Shown one piece after another: positions 7,167-17,254 of a stretch of 64,000 nucleotides of DNA (position 1 is its first letter; each line of letters starts with the position of its first letter). Below the pieces are notes generated by a model. It did no database searches. It was not told the DNA's origin and saw only the letters and a list, made by a program, of their open reading frames with translations. The position numbers and the translations under genes were made by a program. The stretch is from Leuconostocaceae bacterium ESL0958. GTDB lineage: Bacteria > Bacillota > Bacilli > Lactobacillales > Lactobacillaceae. The DNA lies in contig JAQTHT010000003.1 of the NCBI GenBank assembly GCA_029433265.1, forward strand, positions 1 through 64,000, read 5' to 3'.

Positions 7167-9011
7167 TTACTTCTTCTTGTCGTCGTCGTTGACTTCTTCG
7201 AAGTCACCGTCAACCGTGTCATCGCCAGACTGGGCCTGGCCTTCTTGACCTTGACCCTGAGCGGCTTGTTGCTGGTAGAGCTTAGAAGCTAACTCTGAAG
7301 CAACCTTGGTCAACGCTTCCGTCTTGTCCTTCAAGTCAGTCAAGTCAGCATCTTCCGCAGCAGCGGCTTCCTTCGCTGCCTTCAAGTCGTCCAAGGCCTT
7401 TTGTGTAGGCTGCTTGTCGTCATCAGACAACTTGTCGCCGACTTCTTCCAAGGTCTTTTCCGTTTGGAAAATCAGTTGATCCGCGTTGTTGCGCGTGTCG
7501 ACTGCTTCCTTCTTCTTAGCATCGGCCTCTTCGTTGGCCTTGGCATCGTTCATCATCTTTTCGATTTCGTCATCTGACAAACCACCGGCAGCCTGAATGG
7601 TAATCTTTTGTTCCTTCTGCGTACCTAAGTCCTTAGCAGAAACATTGACGATTCCATTCCGGTCAATATCGAAGGTCACTTCGATTTGTGGGACACCACG
7701 TGGGGCTGCAGGAATGTCAGCCAACTGGAAGCGACCCAAAGTCTTGTTGTCGGCAGCCATGGAACGCTCCCCTTGCAAGACGTGGATGTCAACGGCTGGT
7801 TGGTTATCAGCGGCCGTTGAGAAGACTTGTGACTTAGAAGTTGGAATGGTCGTGTTCCGTTCGATCAACTTCGTGAAGACCCCGCCCATCGTTTCAATAC
7901 CAAGGGACAGTGGTGTCACATCCAAGAGCACCACATCCTTCACATCACCGGTAATCACACCACCTTGCACAGCGGCACCAAGGGCAACGGCTTCATCAGG
8001 GTTGATGGAGTGATTTGGCTCCTTACCAGTCATCTTCTTGACGGATTCTTGTACGGCTGGGATTCGAGTAGAACCACCGTTCAAGATCACTTCATCAATG
8101 TCATCGAAGGACAAACCGGCATCCTTTAAGGCATTCATAACGGGTTGTTCAGCCTTCTTAACCAAGTCAGCCGTCAATTCGTTAAACTTTGCCCGAGTCA
8201 AGGACGTTTGCAAGTGCAAAGGACCCTGGTCGCCGGAAGCGATAAATGGTAGGTCGATTTGTGCTTCGTTTGAAGAAGACAAGGTCTTCTTTGCTGTTTC
8301 AGCAGCATCCTTCAAACGTTGCAAAGCCAACTTGTCATCCTTCAAGTCGATGCCATTTTCCGCCTTGAATTCATCAGCCAAGTAGTCGATGATCTTTTGA
8401 TCGAAGTTGTCACCACCAAGGTGCGTGTCACCGTTCGTGGACAGCACTTCGAAGACACCGTCACCCAATTCGAGGACGGACACATCGAAGGTTCCACCAC
8501 CCAAATCGTAAACCAGGATCTTTTCATCCTTGTCCAACTTGTCCAAACCATAGGCCAAGGAAGCAGCCGTTGGTTCGTTAATAATTCGTTCTACTTCCAA
8601 GCCAGCAATCTTACCAGCATCCTTGGTTGCTTGACGCTGGGCATCGTTAAAGTAAGCAGGAACCGTAATCACGGCCTTGTCAACCTTTTCACCCAAGTAG
8701 TCTTCTGCATAACCCTTGATGTACTGCAGAATCATAGCGGAAATTTCTTGTGGCGTGTAATCCTTGTCACCCACCGTTACCTTGTAGTTTGCTTCGCCCA
8801 TGTGGGACTTGATGGAAGAAATCGTGTCAGGGTTCGTGATTGCTTGCCGCTTAGCCACGTCCCCCACCTGAATGTCTCCATTCTTAAAGGAAACCACGGA
8901 TGGTGTGGTACGGCTACCATCAGGGTTCGTAATAATCTTTGGCTTGCCACCTTCTAAGACAGCAACCGCAGAGTTTGTCGTTCCTAAATCAATTCCAATA
9001 ATCTTTGACAT
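7167..9011 (-). CDS. dnaK: Chaperone protein DnaK (Hsp70)
   Basis: A full-length Hsp70 of 614 residues. The ATPase domain opens with [18 protein letters not shown] and contains [18 protein letters not shown] and the [11 protein letters not shown] segment. The substrate-binding domain begins near [13 protein letters not shown], and the C-terminal lid ends in an acidic [10 protein letters not shown] tail. It refolds and protects client proteins with the GrpE and DnaJ encoded in the same operon, and should be under HrcA/CIRCE control from the promoter upstream of hrcA. Confidence 0.98.
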   Translation of the reverse strand: MSKIIGIDLGTTNSAVAVLEGGKPKIITNPDGSRTTPSVVSFKNGDIQVGDVAKRQAITNPDTISSIKSHMGEANYKVTVGDKDYTPQEISAMILQYIKGYAEDYLGEKVDKAVITVPAYFNDAQRQATKDAGKIAGLEVERIINEPTAASLAYGLDKLDKDEKILVYDLGGGTFDVSVLELGDGVFEVLSTNGDTHLGGDNFDQKIIDYLADEFKAENGIDLKDDKLALQRLKDAAETAKKTLSSSNEAQIDLPFIASGDQGPLHLQTSLTRAKFNELTADLVKKAEQPVMNALKDAGLSFDDIDEVILNGGSTRIPAVQESVKKMTGKEPNHSINPDEAVALGAAVQGGVITGDVKDVVLLDVTPLSLGIETMGGVFTKLIERNTTIPTSKSQVFSTAADNQPAVDIHVLQGERSMAADNKTLGRFQLADIPAAPRGVPQIEVTFDIDRNGIVNVSAKDLGTQKEQKITIQAAGGLSDDEIEKMMNDAKANEEADAKKKEAVDTRNNADQLIFQTEKTLEEVGDKLSDDDKQPTQKALDDLKAAKEAAAAEDADLTDLKDKTEALTKVASELASKLYQQQAAQGQGQEGQAQSGDDTVDGDFEEVNDDDKKK

Positions 9012-9089
9012 AACGAAATTCCTTTCTATTATTAATCACATTTTTTATCTTTTTTAGGTGTGGTGCCGGAGCTGAATCACCATGTAGTC

Positions 9090-9668
9090 TTACTGGGCCA
9101 CCACGACCATGGCCGGGCGAATAACCCGGTCATGCAGGAGATAACCCTTTTGCAAGACCTCCGCCACTTGGTCGGCTGCCAAATCGTCGGTCGCCGGAAC
9201 CGTTTGCACCCCCTGCATACTGTTGGGGTCAAAGGCTTCGCCAACTTGACCAACCGGCTGGATACCTTGTTGTTCTAACGCCGTCTTTAAGGTTTTCAGG
9301 GTAATGGCCACGCCTTTTTGCACCTGATCAACCTGGGCATCGCCATCAGACTCGATGGCTAAGGCCCGTTCCAAGTTGTCGACGACCGGTAAAATGGCCT
9401 CCGCTAACTTCTGACCGTCATACTTACGAATATTGGCCAATTCACGGGCGTTGCGCGTCTGAATATTTTGAATTTCAGCCTGGGCACGCAAGAGCGCATC
9501 TTCTTTTTCTTGCAATGCTTCTTGTGCAGCTGCTAGTGCGCTGTCTGCTTCGACAGCTGGTTCCTCTGTGCTAGCTTCTTCAACCGGCTCATCCACTAAG
9601 TCCCCTTGCACTGCTTCTGTTTCAGTCGCTTCCTCTTGCGCCTTCGTTTGCGCTTCTTCTTTGCTCAC
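9090..9668 (-). CDS. grpE: Nucleotide exchange factor GrpE
   Basis: A 192-residue GrpE. An acidic, low-complexity N-terminus (about residues 1-45) is followed by a long coiled coil and the conserved IRKYDGQKLAEAILPVVDNLERAL segment region, then the beta wing with GEAFDPNSMQGVQTV and a C-terminal VVVAQ. It releases ADP from DnaK. The start codon is GTG (9666-9668) with AAGGAGG upstream. It lies 12 bp downstream of hrcA, so the two are cotranscribed. Confidence 0.96.
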   Translation of the reverse strand: MSKEEAQTKAQEEATETEAVQGDLVDEPVEEASTEEPAVEADSALAAAQEALQEKEDALLRAQAEIQNIQTRNARELANIRKYDGQKLAEAILPVVDNLERALAIESDGDAQVDQVQKGVAITLKTLKTALEQQGIQPVGQVGEAFDPNSMQGVQTVPATDDLAADQVAEVLQKGYLLHDRVIRPAMVVVAQ

Positions 9669-9680
9669 GACCAGTCCTCC

Positions 9681-10718
9681 TTATACATATTCAACCAATT
9701 TATTATCAAGTGCCTGCCGAAAGGCTGCCAACACCCGCGCCAATTTTGCATAAGGCAAACGGGTTGGCCCGACCAGGGCAATGACCCCACCTGTATCACT
9801 GCCTAAATGAAAGGCAGTGGTCAACAGGGCGTAATCCTTGAGCAGGTCCGTTTGCAACTCCGTGCCCAAACGGATCGTCACCTGCTGGCGACCATCCGTT
9901 TTGGCCAGCTGCCGAACCCGCTCCGGGGAGTCAAAGAGCTCCAAAACCTGCCTGGCCTCCTTTAAGTTCAAATAGGCATCATCGGCCACCTCTAAGAGGT
10001 TCAGCCGACCGCCGATATGAACTTGTTCTGTCACGGAACGGGCCAGTACCTCGCCGAAAAGCTGCAAGAAGGCTGCCGGACTTTCGATATGCCGGGACAA
10101 CAGCGTTGGCAGGGCTTCCGAATTCATCAACTGCAGCACTTCCTGCACCGGCCGACCAACCATTTGGCCGTTAATATAGTCGACCATTGAGGTCAGCGAG
10201 GAAAGCGAGAGGTCCTTTGGCAACTGGAAGGTTTGAGAATTGACCTTACCATCCGACGTTGCCAACAGAGCCAACACCTGCTGACCTTCCAGTTGAATCA
10301 ACTGGAAGGAAGAAATCTTCAGGTTGTACTGTTTAGGCTTGACAATCAACGCAGTCAAACCTGTGACATCGGCCAATAGACTTGCTGTCTTCTCCAATAA
10401 GTCATCCAACTCATGGAAGTTGCCGCGAATCTTATCGGCCATGACCGCGACCTCTTGGTCGGTCGGCTGTTGCGCAATCATCAAGTGGTCCAAGTAGTAA
10501 CGATAACCCGCCTTCGAGGGGATCCGACCAGCAGAGGCATGCAGTTTCTTAATCAAATCAGCATTTTCTAAGAAACTCATCTCATTACGAATCGTTGCCG
10601 GGGAAACCGACAGGTCGAGTTGATCGTGGAGTGTTTTAGACCCAACCGCACGGGCTGTTGCCGTGTATTGGTAAATAATGGCCGCCAGGATTAGCTGTTG
10701 CCGATCAGACAGTCCCAT
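9681..10718 (-). CDS. hrcA: Heat-inducible transcriptional repressor HrcA
   Basis: A 345-residue HrcA. The N-terminal winged helix (about 1-70, with ATARAVGSKTLHDQL and SPATIRNEMSFLE) binds CIRCE; a GAF-like dimerisation region follows, and the C-terminus ends with GVIALVGPTRLPYAKLARVL. The start at ATG 10718 is chosen because GGAGGTG precedes it; the GTG codon three codons earlier lies inside that ribosome-binding site. As first gene of the operon it represses itself, grpE, dnaK and dnaJ through the CIRCE copies upstream. Confidence 0.96.
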   Translation of the reverse strand: MGLSDRQQLILAAIIYQYTATARAVGSKTLHDQLDLSVSPATIRNEMSFLENADLIKKLHASAGRIPSKAGYRYYLDHLMIAQQPTDQEVAVMADKIRGNFHELDDLLEKTASLLADVTGLTALIVKPKQYNLKISSFQLIQLEGQQVLALLATSDGKVNSQTFQLPKDLSLSSLTSMVDYINGQMVGRPVQEVLQLMNSEALPTLLSRHIESPAAFLQLFGEVLARSVTEQVHIGGRLNLLEVADDAYLNLKEARQVLELFDSPERVRQLAKTDGRQQVTIRLGTELQTDLLKDYALLTTAFHLGSDTGGVIALVGPTRLPYAKLARVLAAFRQALDNKLVEYV

Positions 10719-10739
10719 CCAAAACACCTCCGTTCTTGA

Positions 10740-10766
10740 TTAGCACTTGATTAACTCAATTGCTAA
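10740..10766 (-). promoter_or_regulatory. Second, degenerate CIRCE box
   Basis: TTAGCACTT, nine bases, AATTGCTAA: seven of nine positions in each arm match the CIRCE consensus. It lies between the -10 element and the hrcA ribosome-binding site, covering the start of transcription, a usual place for an HrcA operator. Confidence 0.75.
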
Positions 10767-10771
10767 TTTAT

Positions 10772-10800
10772 ATATTAGCCCACTTCTTCAAAAAATGCAA
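10772..10800 (-). promoter_or_regulatory. Promoter of the hrcA-grpE-dnaK-dnaJ operon
   Basis: On the minus strand a -35 TTGCAT (10795-10800) and a -10 TAATAT (10772-10777) are exactly 17 bp apart: a housekeeping sigma-type promoter. It is flanked by a perfect CIRCE upstream and a degenerate one downstream. Confidence 0.8.
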
Positions 10801-10807
10801 GTCTTTT

Positions 10808-10834
10808 TTAGCACTCTTTTTAGGAGAGTGCTAA
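10808..10834 (-). promoter_or_regulatory. Perfect CIRCE operator (HrcA binding site)
   Basis: TTAGCACTC, nine bases, GAGTGCTAA: an exact match to the CIRCE consensus. It sits just upstream of the -35 element of the hrcA promoter and directly after the ribF terminator. Confidence 0.95.
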
Positions 10835-10835
10835 A

Positions 10836-10867
10836 AATAAAAACAGACAGCGGTTAGCTGTCTGTTT
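10836..10867 (-). terminator. Terminator of ribF
   Basis: Stem AAACAGACAGC with GCTGTCTGTTT and a five-base loop, containing the ribF stop region, followed on the minus strand by a T-rich tract. It insulates the heat-shock promoter from ribF. Confidence 0.8.
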
Positions 10868-11813
10868 TCTCTGCAAAATAGGCCTGTGTCTGGGCGCGGT
10901 CTTTTTCTAATTGGGCAACTAGGGCCGCGGCCCCCTGGTATTTGACCTCATCTCTGAGCTTTGCATACCAGTAAACCGTGACTTCTTCGCCATAAACTTG
11001 ATCGTCAAAGTCGAAAAGGTTAATCTCCACCGTTACGGGCCGGTTCGCCTCGAAGGTAATGTTCCGGCCAATCGAGGCCATTCCTTGATAGCGTTGGCCA
11101 TTACAATCGACCTGGACCGCATAAATGCCGAGACCGGGTAAAAAGTAATCCTCCGGGGTCGCCAGATTAATCGTGGGAAAGCCGAGCGTTCGGCCCCGGG
11201 CGTCTCCACGAACCACCAATCCCTTTGTCTGGTGAATGCGCCCCAAGGCTTGATTTACCGCCGCTAAGTCCCCCGCCTGCAACTCGTGGCGAATTGTCCG
11301 GGAGGCGATTTTGGCGGACTCATTGGCCAAGCTTTGCTTGTCAACCGTGATGACGTCAAAGGCACCTGCTGCGTAGTCTTTCAGGTGGGCCATATCCGCA
11401 TCCTGTTCAGCTGGGCCATAGCGGTGGTCAAAGCCGGCTACCACCACTTCTGCAGCCAGCGGCTGCAAGACCGCCGCAATAAATTCCTGCGGACTAAGGG
11501 CTGCCAAATGGGCGGTCAACTGCAGGCAGTATACCCGGTCGACGCCCAATTCAGCCAGCAGGGCCGTCTTTTCCGCCAGCGGCGTCAAGTAGTGAAAAGG
11601 CAGGGGCGTCTTTTCAAAAACCAAACCCGGATAAGGTTCGTAGGTTAAAACGGCTAAGGGCAAGCCCCGTTCATCAGCGGCAGCTTTGGCAGCGGCAATC
11701 ACCGCCTGATGACCCCGGTGGACGCCGTCGAAAAAGCCCATTGCCAGCACCTGCGGACTCGCCTGAAAATCTTTACTTTGGAGTGGATAGTGTAAATGAT
11801 AACGCTCAATCAT
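10854..11813 (-). CDS. ribF: Bifunctional riboflavin kinase / FAD synthetase
   Basis: A 319-residue RibF that phosphorylates riboflavin to FMN and adenylylates FMN to FAD. The N-terminal nucleotidyltransferase domain carries MGFFDGVHRGHQ (HxGH-like motif); the C-terminal kinase domain carries GDARGRTLGFPTIN and the NLFDFDDQVYGE segment. The start at 11813 (MIERYHLHYPL) is preferred: AAGGGAAG lies upstream and the additional N-terminal residues of the open frame do not fit the family. It follows truB by 17 bp, a common Firmicute pairing. Confidence 0.94.
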   Translation of the reverse strand: MIERYHLHYPLQSKDFQASPQVLAMGFFDGVHRGHQAVIAAAKAAADERGLPLAVLTYEPYPGLVFEKTPLPFHYLTPLAEKTALLAELGVDRVYCLQLTAHLAALSPQEFIAAVLQPLAAEVVVAGFDHRYGPAEQDADMAHLKDYAAGAFDVITVDKQSLANESAKIASRTIRHELQAGDLAAVNQALGRIHQTKGLVVRGDARGRTLGFPTINLATPEDYFLPGLGIYAVQVDCNGQRYQGMASIGRNITFEANRPVTVEINLFDFDDQVYGEEVTVYWYAKLRDEVKYQGAAALVAQLEKDRAQTQAYFAEKTDS

Positions 11814-11830
11814 AGCATCTTGCTTCCCTT

Positions 11831-12742
11831 CTAGGCAAAATAATAGCGTGAACGCCAGCACGCTTCCTCTTGGTCGTAAGCATAAACGGCCACTAGTTCC
11901 TGTCCATCGTAGCAGCAGTAATAGCCTGCGGTCGTGGCCGGCCAGGCGCTAATCTTCTGACCATGGCGGACGGCAAAGGCTTCTGCCTCGGTCAAGTCTT
12001 TTCTAGGCCAGTCAAGGACCTGGTCAATGCCTTTGACTGCTTGCTGCCAGTCACTAGGCGCCATGGCCATTAAATCCTCCAGTGGTACCGCCTCGGCCAG
12101 CGTAAAGCCAGAACCAGCCGTTCTGGTCAGTGCCGTCATCGTAGCGGGCAGCCCCAGCCGTTGGCCCAAGTCATAGGCCAGCGTTCGGATATAGGTTCCC
12201 TTGGAGACGGTGGCTGTAAAATCAACTGCTTGATAAGGCTGATTGGTGAGCCAGCGGAGCGGACTGGTGGTCCGAAAATCGTAGATGGTCGCCGCTCTTT
12301 CCGGTAACGTGACTGTTTCACCTGCGCGAGCATATTCGTACAAGCGTTTCCCGTTGACCTTGACCGCTGAATAAATGGGTGGGACTTGGATGATGTAGCC
12401 CGTCAGTTCGGTCAAAGCCCTAGCCAAATCAGCCGGATTGATGCCAGTCGTCAGTGGCTGCTTGGCTACTACCGCGCCGTCGGCGTCCTGACTTTCGGTG
12501 GCATAACCAAAGGTGACGGTCCCCGTATACGTCTTAGGTCGTTGCTGCAATAGGTCAATTAACTTGGTGGCCTTCCCTAGGGCTAAGACCAACACACCGT
12601 CCACGTTCGGATCAAGCGTGCCGGCATGACCAATTTTTTTCTGACCCGTCAACCGCCTCACACGGGCGACCACGCCAAAAGACGTCATTCCTTTGGGCTT
12701 ATTGACGACAAGTAAACCGGTCACTGTGCTCCCTGCTACCAT
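11831..12742 (-). CDS. truB: tRNA pseudouridine(55) synthase TruB
   Basis: A 303-residue TruB that makes pseudouridine 55 in the T loop of tRNAs. The catalytic aspartate is in HAGTLDPNVDGVLVLALG (about residue 43); KPKGMTSF near the start and VSKGTYIRTLAYDLG are the other family motifs. The C-terminal extension is short. A perfect AAAGGAGGG precedes the ATG. It is the upstream partner of ribF in a two-gene operon. Confidence 0.96.
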   Translation of the reverse strand: MVAGSTVTGLLVVNKPKGMTSFGVVARVRRLTGQKKIGHAGTLDPNVDGVLVLALGKATKLIDLLQQRPKTYTGTVTFGYATESQDADGAVVAKQPLTTGINPADLARALTELTGYIIQVPPIYSAVKVNGKRLYEYARAGETVTLPERAATIYDFRTTSPLRWLTNQPYQAVDFTATVSKGTYIRTLAYDLGQRLGLPATMTALTRTAGSGFTLAEAVPLEDLMAMAPSDWQQAVKGIDQVLDWPRKDLTEAEAFAVRHGQKISAWPATTAGYYCCYDGQELVAVYAYDQEEACWRSRYYFA

Positions 12743-12765
12743 CTGTTGGCCCTCCTTTGCAATAG

Positions 12766-12788
12766 AAAAAGGCCGCCTCCCGGCGACC
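12766..12788 (-). terminator. Terminator after the aminotransferase gene
   Basis: Stem GGTCGCC/GGCGGCC (one G-T pair) with a four-base loop, followed by TTTTTC on the minus strand. It separates the aminotransferase from truB. Confidence 0.8.
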
Positions 12789-12804
12789 AGGTGTTGCTTT
12801 TATT

Positions 12805-13992
12805 TTACCGATTTGCCCGCTTCTTTTCAACGTAAGCCCGAATTCGCTGTAAGCCTTCCTGCAGTTGGGCCATATCGGCGGCATAGGACAGGCGGACATA
12901 GGCTTTGGCCCCGTCAAAGAGCGAGAAGCCAGCCCCCGGCATAATGGCCACCCGGCCCTGCTGGGCCAAGTCAGCCGCAAAGGCCCAGCCATCTGTGCCA
13001 AAATCAGCCGGAATCTTTGCGAAGAGGTAGAAGGCCCCCTTCGGATAAACAATGTCAAAGCCCAAGTCCGTTAAGGTATCGACTGCCAGTTGACGGCGGG
13101 CCTCATAAGCTTCCTTCATATAGGCCAAGTCTTCTTTAGGCATAGCAAAAGCAACAGCGGCCCCATCCTGAATAAAGGTTGGTACCCCGTAGGTCAGCGA
13201 CACGTGGACTTCCTGTACTTTTTGCATGATGGCCTTGGGGCCCAAAATAAAGCCGACCCGGTAGCCCGTCATGGCGTGGGACTTCGAAAGACCATTAACG
13301 ACCAACGTTTGTTCCGGCAGGTCTAGGGCCAGTGAATGGTGGTCCTGGCCATACGTTAATTCCGCATAAATTTCATCTGAGATCACCCAGAGCTGGTGGC
13401 GCTTAAAGGTAGCTGCCAAAGCGGCCAGCTCTGCCTCGGTATAAGTCACCCCCGTTGGATTGTTGGGATAGTTAAAAAGAATGGCCTTGACTGGCCGTTT
13501 TGCCTGCGCCATGGCCTCATCGACCAAGGCGGGCGTCAACTTATAGTTGGCTCGGGACGTATCAATCGGCAGGGCCACCGCATTGGCCAAATCAATGGCT
13601 GCAAAGTAAGAACCAAAAGCTGGGTCTGGTATAAGCAGCCCATCACCAGCCGCCAGCAGTGTTTTCAGCACCACATTGATGGCTTCCGAGACCCCAGTCG
13701 TCACGACCACTTCGTCAATACTACGGCCTGTAATCCCGTACCGGTCCTTTAAAAAGGATAAAATAGCCCGTCGTAAAGGCAGTTCCCCTTGTGAGCTGCC
13801 ATAGTGGGAGCGGTCATTTTGAATTGCCTGAATCGTCGCCTCCTTCACCACTGTTGGTGTGGCAAAGCCCGGTTCTCCAAAGGTTAAAGGAAGCAGGTCC
13901 GCGATGCCCATGACTTCTTTTTGAAAATTAATCAGGGCATCCTGGTGCATATTCAATACCGTCGGATTCAATTCAGGTAACTGGCTGGTCAT
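12805..13992 (-). CDS. Pyridoxal-phosphate-dependent aminotransferase, class I/II (PatA-like)
   Basis: A 395-residue fold-type I aminotransferase. Visible motifs are FGEPGFATP near the N-terminus, HYGSSQGELPLRRAI, NYPNNPTGVTYTEAEL, the ISDEIYAELTYG segment and the PLP lysine in NGLSKSHAMTGYRVGF. Relatives include N-acetyl-LL-diaminopimelate and aromatic aminotransferases; the substrate cannot be told from sequence alone. The start at 13992 has AAGGAGG upstream. It has its own terminator and sits between rbfA and truB, an insertion into the usual rbfA-truB-ribF order. Confidence 0.88.
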   Translation of the reverse strand: MTSQLPELNPTVLNMHQDALINFQKEVMGIADLLPLTFGEPGFATPTVVKEATIQAIQNDRSHYGSSQGELPLRRAILSFLKDRYGITGRSIDEVVVTTGVSEAINVVLKTLLAAGDGLLIPDPAFGSYFAAIDLANAVALPIDTSRANYKLTPALVDEAMAQAKRPVKAILFNYPNNPTGVTYTEAELAALAATFKRHQLWVISDEIYAELTYGQDHHSLALDLPEQTLVVNGLSKSHAMTGYRVGFILGPKAIMQKVQEVHVSLTYGVPTFIQDGAAVAFAMPKEDLAYMKEAYEARRQLAVDTLTDLGFDIVYPKGAFYLFAKIPADFGTDGWAFAADLAQQGRVAIMPGAGFSLFDGAKAYVRLSYAADMAQLQEGLQRIRAYVEKKRANR

Positions 13993-14080
13993 AGAAAGCC
14001 TCCTTGCTTTACTCACTTTATGATGTGATTTTCATTATAACATAAATAAAATACTTTCATTTTCTTTCATAAAGCAAACA

Positions 14081-14109
14081 AAAAGGCCAACCCAGTGGGT
14101 TGGCCTTTT
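14081..14109. terminator. Terminator after rbfA
   Basis: Stem AAAAGGCCAACCC/GGGTTGGCCTTTT with a three-base loop, flanked by A and T runs. It ends the rimP-nusA-infB-rbfA operon on the minus strand. Confidence 0.9.
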
Positions 14110-14116
14110 CAGTGAC

Positions 14117-14473
14117 TTATTTTTCAGATTGATGCAGTTGGCGAATCAATTCCTCAATATGTTCGCCATATTGAATGGAATTATCCAACTGAAAGTGAAT
14201 TTCAGGAATCTTGTACACCGTCAAGCGGGGACCTAGCTCCCGTCGAATCAGACCGGAGGCTGCTTCCAAGCCCTCCTGTGTCTTTTTCCGATCAGAGGCC
14301 TTGTCTGACAGAATGGAATAATAGATTGTCGCAATCTGCAAATCACCTGTCACATCGACTGAGGTTACCGTGACGTCTTGGACGCGGGGATCATTGACCC
14401 GCTTCAACAATAATTCGGTGACATCTTTTTGAATTTCCTGGGCTAATCGTCCAGCTCGTTGTTCATTGGCCAT
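14117..14473 (-). CDS. rbfA: 30S ribosome-binding factor RbfA
   Basis: A 118-residue RbfA with a KH-like fold, needed for late 30S subunit maturation and 16S 5' end processing. Visible are the opening RAGRLAQEIQKDVTELLLKR segment region, VTVTSVDVTGDLQIATIYYS and the end HIEELIRQLHQ. The start ATG follows GGGGAGGAC. It is the last gene of the nusA-infB operon, 18 bp after infB. Confidence 0.95.
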   Translation of the reverse strand: MANEQRAGRLAQEIQKDVTELLLKRVNDPRVQDVTVTSVDVTGDLQIATIYYSILSDKASDRKKTQEGLEAASGLIRRELGPRLTVYKIPEIHFQLDNSIQYGEHIEELIRQLHQSEK

Positions 14474-14491
14474 CGTGTCCTCCCCTTCAGG

Positions 14492-16933
14492 TTACTTTGG
14501 CTTCACTTCTTCCATGATATACGCTTCACCCGTATCACCTGGTTGAATATCATTGAACTTGTTCAACGTAAAGCCGAAGTCATAACCAAACTTGACGGAA
14601 TCAACAGGGTCCTTACCGCGTTGCAAGGAAGCCAATGGTCCGTCAAAGATCACCGTGCCGTTACGAATCAAACGCAACTTGGCATCCTTGGTAATCCGAC
14701 CTTCTTCGACAGTAGAACCGGCAATCGTACCAACCTTGGAGAACTTGAAGAGTTCCTTGACCGTGATTTCGCCAATCACTCGTTCCTCATAAACAGGTTC
14801 CAGTTGTCCCTTCATGGCTGCCGTCACATCATCGATGGCGTCATAGATGACGGAGTAGTAGCGCATGTCGATTTGGTCTGCATTGGCCTGGTTCTTGGCG
14901 AACGGCGTTGGGCGCACGTTAAAGCCGATGATAATGGCTTCTGAAGCACCCGCCAAGGATACATCGGATTCGTTGATGGCGCCGACAGCGGCGTGGACCA
15001 CATCGACCCGAACACCGGAAACGTCAATCTTCTTCAAAGCGCCAACTAAGGCTTCTACAGAACCTTGGACATCCGCCTTCACGATAACTGGGACCGTCTT
15101 CATGGCCTTCTCTGACATAGTATCAAAGAGAGTATCCAAGGTCACAACCGTACCAGCGTTCCGGGTTTCTTCACGGGCGCGCTTAGCACGCTCTTCCCCA
15201 GCGGCACGGGCCTTCTTTTCATCATCCATGACGATGAAGCGGTCCCCGGCCGCAGGGACCTCGTTCAAACCAGTGATTTGAACTGGCGTGGCTGGCGTGG
15301 CGGCCTCAATGTTTTGACCTAATTCGTTTACCATCGTCCGGACCCGACCGTAGGTGTTCCCAACGACGACAGGATCCCCGACGTGGAGCGTACCCTGCTG
15401 AATCAGAATCGTGGAAACAGGGCCGCGACCCTTATCCAAGCGGGCTTCGATAACAGAACCGCGGGCCTTCTGCGTTGGATCCGCCTTCAATTCCAGCACA
15501 TCAGCTTCCAGCAAAATCATTTCCAAAAGCTTTTCAACGTTTTCACCCTGCTTAGCAGAGATCTTAACGAAGATGGTGTCGCCACCATACTCTTCTGGCA
15601 CCAGGTCATAGGCCATCAACTGGTTCATGACTTGATCCGGGTTGGCCCCTTCCTTATCAATCTTGTTGACGGCGACAATGATTGGTGTGCCGGCTGCCTT
15701 GGCGTGGTCAATGGCTTCGATTGTTTGTGGCTGAACGCCATCATCGGCCGCCACGACCAGGACCGTGATATCCGTAATGTTGGCACCACGGGCCCGCATT
15801 TCCGTAAAGGCGGCGTGACCAGGGGTATCCAAGAAGGTAATCAGTCGGTCATGCAAGCGAGCTTGATAGGCCCCAATGTGTTGGGTAATGCCACCCGCTT
15901 CGCCAGCCGTCACGTTCGTTTGCCGAAGGTAGTCCAGCAAAGTCGTCTTACCGTGATCGACGTGGCCCATGATGGTGACAACGGGTGCCCGTGGTTCCAA
16001 GGCATCCTCGTTAATGCTGGTATCGTCGAAGAAGCGGTCGATGTCGGCCAAGTCCTCTTCTTCTTTTTGCTTGGCTTCAATGTCATAGTCGGCCGCCAGG
16101 ATTTCAATCGTGTCGGCATCCAAGGACTGGTTTTGGTTGGTGACAATGCCCAGTAAGAACAACTTCTTGATGATTTCGGCAGCATCCCGGTGCAAGAGCT
16201 TAGCCAAGTCCTGCACGTTCATGCCTTCCTTATATTCCAGTACCTCTGGCAAAGGCTGTTCCTTACGAACTGAAACAGGCTTCTTCGGCGTCTGCTTCTT
16301 AGCAGCAATCCGCCGGGCCTTCTTTGAGCCATGGGGCTTGTCCTGGCGCCGGGGAGTCTGCTGACCCGTGCCGGTGGTATTCCGCTTGCGCGTGTTGTTG
16401 CGCGCGGAATTGTTCCCGGAAGCTAAGGAACCGCCGAAACGGCCCTGGCCACCGTTGGTGTTGGCCGTCTTGGCCGCTGGCTTTTGACCAGTCTTAGCGG
16501 CTGGCTTCTTGGCAGCGGGTTGCTTAGCTGCTTCCTTCTTCGCCTGCGCTTGCCGGTTTTCGGCAACGTATTCCTTCAAAGAATCATCCTTCTTAGCGGA
16601 ATAGTTCACTTGTCCTTCGCGGGGCTTAGTAGACCAGGACTTCTTTTCCCGGATCATTGGCCGGCCCGTACTTTGGGCTGGCTTCTTGTTGCGCTGTCCA
16701 TTGCGGCTACGATTGCCGTTACCGGCTGCGCTTTTTTGGCCAGCGCTATGATTCTGAGAACGGTTGCCAGTCGCCGCTGGCTTACGCTTAGGCTTGGCTG
16801 CTGGGCCAGCACTGGCCCCATCTGATAACTTAGCGGCATGCCGGCGCTTAGCGGCTGGCAATTCTTTTCTTTCTGGCACGGCTTGCTTGCGGGCAGGCCG
16901 GTTTGAACCTGAAAACTTTTTTTCTTCTGCCAT
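14492..16933 (-). CDS. infB: Translation initiation factor IF-2
   Basis: An 813-residue IF-2 that places fMet-tRNA on the 30S subunit. The first 210 or so residues are a basic low-complexity region rich in Lys, Ala, Pro and Asn. The IF2 N domain follows, then the G domain with [34 protein letters not shown] and NKIDKEGA, and the C-terminal domains that bind the initiator tRNA, ending [11 protein letters not shown]. It sits directly after ylxQ (3 bp) in the classical operon. Confidence 0.98.
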   Translation of the reverse strand: MAEEKKFSGSNRPARKQAVPERKELPAAKRRHAAKLSDGASAGPAAKPKRKPAATGNRSQNHSAGQKSAAGNGNRSRNGQRNKKPAQSTGRPMIREKKSWSTKPREGQVNYSAKKDDSLKEYVAENRQAQAKKEAAKQPAAKKPAAKTGQKPAAKTANTNGGQGRFGGSLASGNNSARNNTRKRNTTGTGQQTPRRQDKPHGSKKARRIAAKKQTPKKPVSVRKEQPLPEVLEYKEGMNVQDLAKLLHRDAAEIIKKLFLLGIVTNQNQSLDADTIEILAADYDIEAKQKEEEDLADIDRFFDDTSINEDALEPRAPVVTIMGHVDHGKTTLLDYLRQTNVTAGEAGGITQHIGAYQARLHDRLITFLDTPGHAAFTEMRARGANITDITVLVVAADDGVQPQTIEAIDHAKAAGTPIIVAVNKIDKEGANPDQVMNQLMAYDLVPEEYGGDTIFVKISAKQGENVEKLLEMILLEADVLELKADPTQKARGSVIEARLDKGRGPVSTILIQQGTLHVGDPVVVGNTYGRVRTMVNELGQNIEAATPATPVQITGLNEVPAAGDRFIVMDDEKKARAAGEERAKRAREETRNAGTVVTLDTLFDTMSEKAMKTVPVIVKADVQGSVEALVGALKKIDVSGVRVDVVHAAVGAINESDVSLAGASEAIIIGFNVRPTPFAKNQANADQIDMRYYSVIYDAIDDVTAAMKGQLEPVYEERVIGEITVKELFKFSKVGTIAGSTVEEGRITKDAKLRLIRNGTVIFDGPLASLQRGKDPVDSVKFGYDFGFTLNKFNDIQPGDTGEAYIMEEVKPK

Positions 16934-16936
16934 TAA

Positions 16937-17254
16937 TTAATTCCGCTCCTTTTCTTCTAGTACTTGCTTGATTTTCTTGGCAAAACCCCGGTCTAACACT
17001 GCCAACACGGCCCGATTTTGGCCGATTGCCGTTGCTAACTCTGCTTTGGTAAAGGCGGTGTTGACTGGGACTTGATAGAAAGTTGCTTTATCGCTGAATT
17101 TTTTGGCTTGACTGGCGCCCCCGTCTGCTGGGAAAAAGACCAGTTGCGCTGATTGGTTCCGAATCGCCTCCAATACGGCGCCGGTCCCAAGTTCGAGTTG
17201 ACCAGCCCGTTTGGCTAATCCGAGTAATTGGAGCACTGCTTTATGACTGTTCAT
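16937..17254 (-). CDS. ylxQ: L7Ae-family ribosomal-like protein YlxQ
   Basis: A 105-residue member of the L7Ae/L30e RNA-binding family (YlxQ). It starts MNSHKAVLQLLGLAKRAGQLELG and has the NRAVLAVLDRGFAKKIKQVL segment at the end. The start is taken at 17254, where CAGGAG lies upstream and the family N-terminus begins; the longer open frame overlaps ylxR in another frame. It overlaps ylxR by 14 bp and precedes infB. RNA binding is the family role; the precise target is unknown. Confidence 0.88.
   Translation of the reverse strand: MNSHKAVLQLLGLAKRAGQLELGTGAVLEAIRNQSAQLVFFPADGGASQAKKFSDKATFYQVPVNTAFTKAELATAIGQNRAVLAVLDRGFAKKIKQVLEEKERN

Noticed and set aside
8319-8957. A 212-codon plus-strand open frame
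   Set aside because: Antisense to dnaK, no start signal or family.
15383-16156. A 257-codon plus-strand open frame
   Set aside because: Antisense shadow of the infB G domain with composition set by the opposite strand.
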